This document shows, piece by piece, positions 59,480 through 64,000 of a stretch of DNA of 64,000 nucleotides. Position numbers and translations under genes: made by a program. The number at the start of each line of letters is the position of its first letter. Position 1 is the first letter of the stretch. The DNA comes from JAKAAZ01 sp049796755 (GTDB lineage Bacteria > Acidobacteriota > Terriglobia > Terriglobales > Acidobacteriaceae), in assembly GCA_049796755.1 (NCBI GenBank), contig JBARFA010000008.1, positions 1-64,000 on the forward strand. The letters run 5' to 3'. The notes beneath the pieces are model-generated. The model ran no database searches. It had not been told where the DNA came from and worked only from the letters and a program-made list of their open reading frames with translations.

Positions 59480-61522
59480 ATGCAAAAGAAATTCATTTTG
59501 GCGTGTGTCGCCGCTGCGTTGCTCCTTGCCGTTTGTCCGCAGCAATTGCAGGCGCAGGTGTATTCGCCGCTGATCACCAAGGTGGGTCAGGTCGACACCA
59601 GCAACATGACGAGCCTGGTGCAAGGAATTTACCGGCAATACCATGCCACGACAGACCGCGAAAAAGCGGAGGCGATTTGGCGCTTCTATTTGACCGATGG
59701 GCGGTTCGTGAAGCCGGGAATGTTCTATCACCTGCTGGGGTACGCCTACGAGGAGCCGGACGGGCAAGTGCTCGATCCCATCAAGCTGCTGAACAGCTAT
59801 GGCTTCGGTCTGTGCTATCAGATTGGACCTTTGATGGCGGCCACCTATGATGTCGGCGGGTTCAAGGACTCGCGTGTGTGGTTTCTCACTGGGCATACCG
59901 TCGCCGAGGTGTACTACGACGGCGCCTACCACATGTTCGATTCCGATGAGATGGGCTATAACCCGATTGGGACCGGACCGCTGAAGCAACGCGATGTCGC
60001 CTCTGTGTGGCAGTTAGAGCACGACGGCAGCATCATCACGAGGAACGTTACCGGGCCGACGACATCGAATCCAAAGACCGTCGACGATCCCTGGTATCCG
60101 GCAGATGTTCGCGCGGGCGACATGAAGGATCTCGCCGAGCTATACACCAGCATCAACGATAACTATCTCTACGCATATCGACGCTATTCCGAAGGCCGCA
60201 CCATGGATTTTGTTCTGCGTCCCGGGGAGCGAATGATTCGCTACTATCATCCGACGCCTGCGGGAACCTTCTATCTGCCGTATACCTACGACGGCACGGA
60301 GTGGAAGATTCTCCCGGATTTTGCGCAGTTCAAGTTGCCGCCGTCGGCGGGTCCGCATAGCGAGAAAGATGCACGTACCTGGGCCACGGGGAGGATTGAG
60401 TATCGACCCACGGATATTTCCAGCGACCTGACGCGCAATGGTGACGACGCGACGTATACCTTTTCCATGCCATCTCCCTACGTGATCATCGACGCGCATT
60501 TTTCTGTTGAGGCAGCGCTGCCGATCGCGCAAGACAAACTGACGGCTGCAACCTCAATCGATGGCGGCCGCAGTTGGACGGACAGCGCCGCGCTCAACGG
60601 GCCATTCAACGGTCCTTGGAAGATTCATGCAGCGGACCTGCCGGGCGCGCAAGGACATCGCACAGCTGTGTCGGGAGCCTATGGGTATCTCGTTCGCTTC
60701 ACACTGCACGGGCCACCGAATCACTTGCCATCGCTGCAGGGCGTATTCCTGACCACGATATTTCAGTTGAACCCGCGGACGCTTCCTGCGCTCACGCCTG
60801 GGGAAAACAAGTTTGAATATAGCGCCGGAAAAGATGTGAGGACGGAGTTGCCGGTGCGCCCTTCGCGTTTGAAAGAGTATGCGGACAAAGTTGAGAACGC
60901 CAGCTACGTGTCTCAAGGTGGACAGGGTTATTGGATCAACGACAGGGATCATGCTGCAGACATGATTTTTGAAGTCTCCGCCAACGATCGCGATCTCAGC
61001 GGCTTCGATGTTGGCGGCAGGTTCCTCGACCTGGCCGGTGGGATTGCTCCGAATAAATTTACGGCAGAGATTCGCCACGTGACTCCATGGCCTGCGAATC
61101 GCAAGGGCCCAGGCTCGGCGTCCATCGCGTGGTCGACCAATAGCCATGGACCTTGGAAGACATTGTGGACCTACGACCCCAAGCTGAAGTGGCTCGACGG
61201 TCAGCCGATCAAGCAGGTGCTGCGCTGGCCGGAGGTAGACCGCAGCGTGCGAAATCTGCCCGCAGGAACGGAGCATGTCTACGTTCGCTACCGGTTCGAC
61301 GGGCTGGCGATCGATCATTTTCGGCTTGCCAGCATTCGCCCAGAAAATCCTTCCGCGACGCAGCATCTGAGGATTACGCAAATTTGGGAGGAGAGTGGCA
61401 TCCAGCGCGAGTTCCACAAAGATATAACAAACGCGAGTGTCGCGCAGGCGTACCAGATCTCGATTCCGGATAAAGCAGATGTCACCAACGTCGCATTCAT
61501 ACTCGACTGCCCGCCAAAATAG
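59480..61522 (+). CDS. Secreted transglutaminase-fold protein of unknown substrate
   Basis: This 680-residue exported protein has a Sec signal (FILACVAAALLLAVCPQQLQA). The first domain looks like the transglutaminase/papain-like fold: GFGLC112YQIG, then TGH139TVAEVYYDG, then HMFD154SDE, giving the ordered Cys-His-Asp triad with typical spacing. The rest is beta-rich with possible sandwich domains (SFRY-like and jelly-roll segments) and a final domain with YVRYRFDGLAIDHFRLASI, resembling carbohydrate-binding modules. ATG 59480 is preferred over TTG 59477. It lies 31 bases after the GH42-like gene, so it is probably co-transcribed and acts outside the cytoplasm on cell-surface or polysaccharide-linked material. 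The call to a specific enzyme is not possible. Confidence 0.65.
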   Translation: MQKKFILACVAAALLLAVCPQQLQAQVYSPLITKVGQVDTSNMTSLVQGIYRQYHATTDREKAEAIWRFYLTDGRFVKPGMFYHLLGYAYEEPDGQVLDPIKLLNSYGFGLCYQIGPLMAATYDVGGFKDSRVWFLTGHTVAEVYYDGAYHMFDSDEMGYNPIGTGPLKQRDVASVWQLEHDGSIITRNVTGPTTSNPKTVDDPWYPADVRAGDMKDLAELYTSINDNYLYAYRRYSEGRTMDFVLRPGERMIRYYHPTPAGTFYLPYTYDGTEWKILPDFAQFKLPPSAGPHSEKDARTWATGRIEYRPTDISSDLTRNGDDATYTFSMPSPYVIIDAHFSVEAALPIAQDKLTAATSIDGGRSWTDSAALNGPFNGPWKIHAADLPGAQGHRTAVSGAYGYLVRFTLHGPPNHLPSLQGVFLTTIFQLNPRTLPALTPGENKFEYSAGKDVRTELPVRPSRLKEYADKVENASYVSQGGQGYWINDRDHAADMIFEVSANDRDLSGFDVGGRFLDLAGGIAPNKFTAEIRHVTPWPANRKGPGSASIAWSTNSHGPWKTLWTYDPKLKWLDGQPIKQVLRWPEVDRSVRNLPAGTEHVYVRYRFDGLAIDHFRLASIRPENPSATQHLRITQIWEESGIQREFHKDITNASVAQAYQISIPDKADVTNVAFILDCPPK

Positions 61523-61684
61523 AACCAGCCGGATTACGATGGAAAAAGGATGACGCGTTTCGAGCGAATCAAATTGCCGCTGCCCAGCCAAGAAAATTTC
61601 CCAGTGTGAACGAACAAGTGTTGACGTGTGGCGTTACCATGGCAGAGGATCGGTCAGCGTTTGTAGAACAAGGAGTATTTGTAC

Positions 61685-62641
61685 ATGTCGTCCACTCGTC
61701 GTGATTTTCTAGCGGGCCTTGGTGCTGCGGCTGCAGTCATTTCGGTTCCAGTGCGCGCCGCGCACGCCCTTGCCGGTGACTCGTTATTGTATCCTCCCAC
61801 GGATTTGTCATATTTCGACACGCCCATCCATCACGGGCCGATGAAGATCCAGATCGGCTACGCCGCGATTACCTGGAAAGAAAACGATAACCAGGCCATC
61901 GAGGATATTTCTGCCGTCGGCTATCCCGGCATTCAGCTGCGCGCCAACGTTCTCGGAGAATATCCTGATCCGCAGGCGCTTAAAGACGTATTGGCCAAGC
62001 ACAATCTCACCTTCGTGGCCTTGTCCAGTGGAGATGCTCCGCTCGATCCCGCAGTCGAGAAAAAAAATCTGGAGATGCACGCCGCGCACGCGCGCTATCT
62101 GCACCAGGCCGGCGGAAAATACCTGCAGGTGATCGGCACGTTCGCCCAGAAAACCTACACTCCCAGCGATTACAAGCGGGAAGGGATGCTGCTGACGGAA
62201 ATCGGCAAGCGTGCCGCGGATTACGGAATCCAGACAGGCTTTCACAATCACATGGGATCGATCGGGCAAACTCCGGAGCAGGTGGACGCGATTCTCGATG
62301 CCGCCGATCCTCGCTACGTGAAGCTGGAACTGGACACCGGCCACTATGTTCAGGGCGGAGGCGATCCGGCGGAAGCCATTCGCAAATATCATGATCGATT
62401 GTTGTTTTTGCATCTGAAAGATGTTGAGCCGGCGGCGACCAAGAATGGGTATCAATTTGTCGAGCTGGGGCAGGGAAGAGTGAACTTCGTTGCGATCTTC
62501 GACGCGTTGCGAGCGACCCACTTTAGAGGCTGGGGCGTGGTGGAACTGGATGGAGAGCGCATCGGCGCGACCCGCACGCCGAAACAATCCGCGGAAATGA
62601 GCAAAGATTATTTAATCCACAAGCTAGGAGTGCAGGTATGA
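61685..62641 (+). CDS. Tat-exported sugar-phosphate isomerase/epimerase-like protein
   Basis: A 318-residue xylose-isomerase-like TIM barrel with a twin-arginine signal (SSTRRDFLAGLGAAAAVISV). Barrel elements include MKIQIGYAAITWKENDNQAI, GFHNHMGSIGQTPEQVD, KLELDTGHYVQGGGDP and WGVVELDGERIG, carrying the His, Asp and Glu residues that bind a divalent metal in this family. Members interconvert or cleave keto- and inositol-type sugars. Export is notable: many periplasmic homologues act on oxidised or 3-keto sugars. ATG 61685 has AAGGAG 10 bases before. The stop overlaps the next gene (ATGA). Confidence 0.83.
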   Translation: MSSTRRDFLAGLGAAAAVISVPVRAAHALAGDSLLYPPTDLSYFDTPIHHGPMKIQIGYAAITWKENDNQAIEDISAVGYPGIQLRANVLGEYPDPQALKDVLAKHNLTFVALSSGDAPLDPAVEKKNLEMHAAHARYLHQAGGKYLQVIGTFAQKTYTPSDYKREGMLLTEIGKRAADYGIQTGFHNHMGSIGQTPEQVDAILDAADPRYVKLELDTGHYVQGGGDPAEAIRKYHDRLLFLHLKDVEPAATKNGYQFVELGQGRVNFVAIFDALRATHFRGWGVVELDGERIGATRTPKQSAEMSKDYLIHKLGVQV

Positions 62642-63516
62642 GCTGTCCATTTCGCCTTGCTGTCATCAATGATGAAATCACGCAGGATTTTGGCCGCGCG
62701 TGCGAAATCGCGTCGAAAGATTTTGGCCTGAACTGGATTGAACTGCGCGGCATGTGGAACAAGAACATTGTCGATCTGGACTCTTCGGAAATTGCGGAAG
62801 CACGGAAGATTTTAGAGAAGAACAAGCTGCGCGTGACGGATATCGCGAGCCCATTGTTCAAGGTGGATTGGCCGGGTGCGCCGGTTTCAAAGGTGTCGGA
62901 ACGGCACGACCAATTCGGCGCTGACTTCGGTTTCAAGCAGCAGGAAAAGGTTCTGGAACGCTGCATCGAACTAGCGAAAGCATTTCAGACAGACCGGATT
63001 CGCTGTTTCGATTTTTGGCGACTCGACGATCAGAAGCCCTATCGAGCTGCGATTAATGATAAGCTGCGCGAGGCTGCGGAACGGTGCGCGAAAGCCGATA
63101 AAATTCTGCTGCTGGAAAATGAAATGGCGTGCAATACGGCCACCGGAGCGGAAGCTGCGGCGGTGCTGCACGAAATTCCTAACAAGAACTTTATGCTGAA
63201 TTGGGACCCGGGCAATGCGGCCGCGACTGGCAGCACGCCTTATCCAAACGGGTTTGATCTGTTGCCGGAGAAACGTATTGGTCATTGCCACTGCAAAGAT
63301 GTTGTGCGCAAGCCGGGTGGTGGATATGACTGGGCGCCCGTTGGAGCGGGGATCGTCGACTGGGTGGGGCAATTCCGCGCATTCAAACGCGATGGTTACC
63401 ACTATGCCGTCAGCCTGGAGACGCATTGGCGTGGTGCAGGAACAGCGGAGGCCTCGACACGCATCAGCATGAAGGGTTTGAAGGAGACGCTGGCAAAAGC
63501 TGGAATCCAATGCTAG
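62638..63516 (+). CDS. Cytoplasmic sugar-phosphate isomerase/epimerase-like protein
   Basis: A 292-residue xylose-isomerase-like TIM barrel without a signal peptide. Typical segments are LAVINDEITQDFGRACEIAS, ILLLENEMACNTATGAEAAA, FMLNWDPGNAAATG, IGHCHCKDVVRKPGG and SLETHWRG, again giving metal-binding Glu/Asp/His positions. It is translationally coupled to the exported homologue through the ATGA overlap, so the two probably act on related sugars on the two sides of the membrane. The exact substrate is unknown. Confidence 0.85.
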   Translation: MSCPFRLAVINDEITQDFGRACEIASKDFGLNWIELRGMWNKNIVDLDSSEIAEARKILEKNKLRVTDIASPLFKVDWPGAPVSKVSERHDQFGADFGFKQQEKVLERCIELAKAFQTDRIRCFDFWRLDDQKPYRAAINDKLREAAERCAKADKILLLENEMACNTATGAEAAAVLHEIPNKNFMLNWDPGNAAATGSTPYPNGFDLLPEKRIGHCHCKDVVRKPGGGYDWAPVGAGIVDWVGQFRAFKRDGYHYAVSLETHWRGAGTAEASTRISMKGLKETLAKAGIQC

Positions 63517-63531
63517 GCGAGGCTTCGCAAG

Positions 63532-64000
63532 TTAATTAATCGGCGGCAGAAACGAAGCGCGGCCAGATAAGAAAATGATGCCCATCGCCAGGCTATAGAT
63601 TGCCGTCAGCGCAGAGACCACGCGGAGAAATTGCGGACGGTGCCGTGAGACGCCGAACAGCCCGGCTGCCGAAGCCGTCATTACCGCATTCATAGTCAAC
63701 AGACCTGCAAGGAACATGCCCAGGCCCAGCATTCCCAGGGCAGCGCCGCCGAGATTCGCCGCGAGCAAAAAAATCATCAACTGGCTTGGAGTTTCTGCTC
63801 CCAGTCCGTGAATGATGCCGATGACAAACACGGAGCGCGCGTCGAAGTTTTTGGGCGGCGTATAAGCTTCGACGGGAGCCCCTTCTTCGCGGCGCTTGAA
63901 TGCCAGCCGTGCACGGTGATATCCGGCGTGGAGCAACATGTAACGACTCTTCGGCAGCGTGTCTTCCGGCCGAAACACGAGCGTACCCAGAACATAGATT
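63532..64000 (-). CDS. Nickel/cobalt-transporter-like membrane protein, C-terminal part
   Basis: The frame is open to the right edge, so this is the C-terminal part of a longer integral membrane protein. The visible part reads YMLLHAGYHRARLAFKRREE, then VFVIGIIHGLGAETPSQLMIF and several further hydrophobic helices. The GIIHGLGAETPSQ segment with neighbouring His residues resembles the NiCoT/urease-accessory type of nickel or cobalt permease. It converges with the isomerase operon, with 15 bases between the stops. The N-terminal metal-binding helix lies outside the window, so the family call is tentative. Confidence 0.65.
   Translation of the reverse strand, partial: IYVLGTLVFRPEDTLPKSRYMLLHAGYHRARLAFKRREEGAPVEAYTPPKNFDARSVFVIGIIHGLGAETPSQLMIFLLAANLGGAALGMLGLGMFLAGLLTMNAVMTASAAGLFGVSRHRPQFLRVVSALTAIYSLAMGIIFLSGRASFLPPIN

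Overview
The window looks like chromosomal DNA from an acidobacterium, probably of the Terriglobia (Acidobacteriaceae-like) lineage. This is inferred from the gene mix: a divergent division/cell-wall cluster, many secreted glycoside hydrolases with Tat or Sec signals, TPR/DUF5107 proteins, DUF4832 proteins and small GA-loop hairpin repeats. The DNA is moderately GC-rich. No phage, plasmid, IS, CRISPR, rRNA or tRNA gene was found.

Layout. (1) 1-7083: part of a dcw cluster: rsmH (truncated by the window edge), a 39-residue membrane peptide ending in its own terminator, an FtsL-like protein, a PASTA-tailed class B PBP, murE and murF. The usual mraY-murD-ftsW-murG-murC genes do not follow. (2) 7188-14464: a frameshifted secreted esterase downstream of a GH42 beta-galactosidase, an acyl-CoA dehydrogenase with a degenerate fragment of a second copy beside it, and a DHA2 drug exporter. 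(3) 14698-20806: housekeeping genes: meaB and methylmalonyl-CoA epimerase, tsaB-rimI, a DUF465 protein, psd-pssA (phosphatidylethanolamine synthesis), and an aspartate-semialdehyde-dehydrogenase homologue without the catalytic cysteine. (4) 20837-24255: a GH28 pectinase-like enzyme and malic enzyme. (5) 24288-31189: a complete assimilatory sulfate operon cysD-cysN(C')-cysH-cysI-cysG preceded by a cysteine-rich leader peptide and an intrinsic terminator. (6) 31259-36975: an AgaS-type sugar isomerase, a PfkB kinase, a GH36-like enzyme and an amidohydrolase. (7) 37003-40602 on the minus strand: an orphan acetolactate-synthase small subunit behind an isoleucine-rich leader and terminator, an M20 peptidase and an APC amino-acid permease. 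(8) 40970-63516: a DeoR regulator followed by a carbohydrate locus in which three families occur twice: DUF5107-TPR, DUF4832 and GH42-like. The locus also has a cupin, a CBM9-like protein, a secreted transglutaminase-fold protein and two sugar-phosphate-isomerase-like proteins. (9) 63532-64000: the C-terminal part of a nickel/cobalt-transporter-like membrane protein.

The most interesting signals are two ribosome-mediated attenuators that appear to share one geometry. In each, a short leader ORF carries a dense run of codons for the regulated amino acid: Cys before the sulfate operon, Ile before the ilvN/H-like gene. In each, the last codons before the leader stop can pair with the 5' arm of the terminator that follows. 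A ribosome stalled on the hungry codons would leave that segment free and prevent termination. A ribosome reaching the stop codon would cover it. The sulfate operon also makes internal sense: CysH has the full cysteine set of an iron-sulfur APS reductase, while the APS-kinase-like tail of CysN has lost its P-loop, so APS would be reduced directly without PAPS.

Functions are assigned from recognisable motifs and family resemblance only. No searches could be run.
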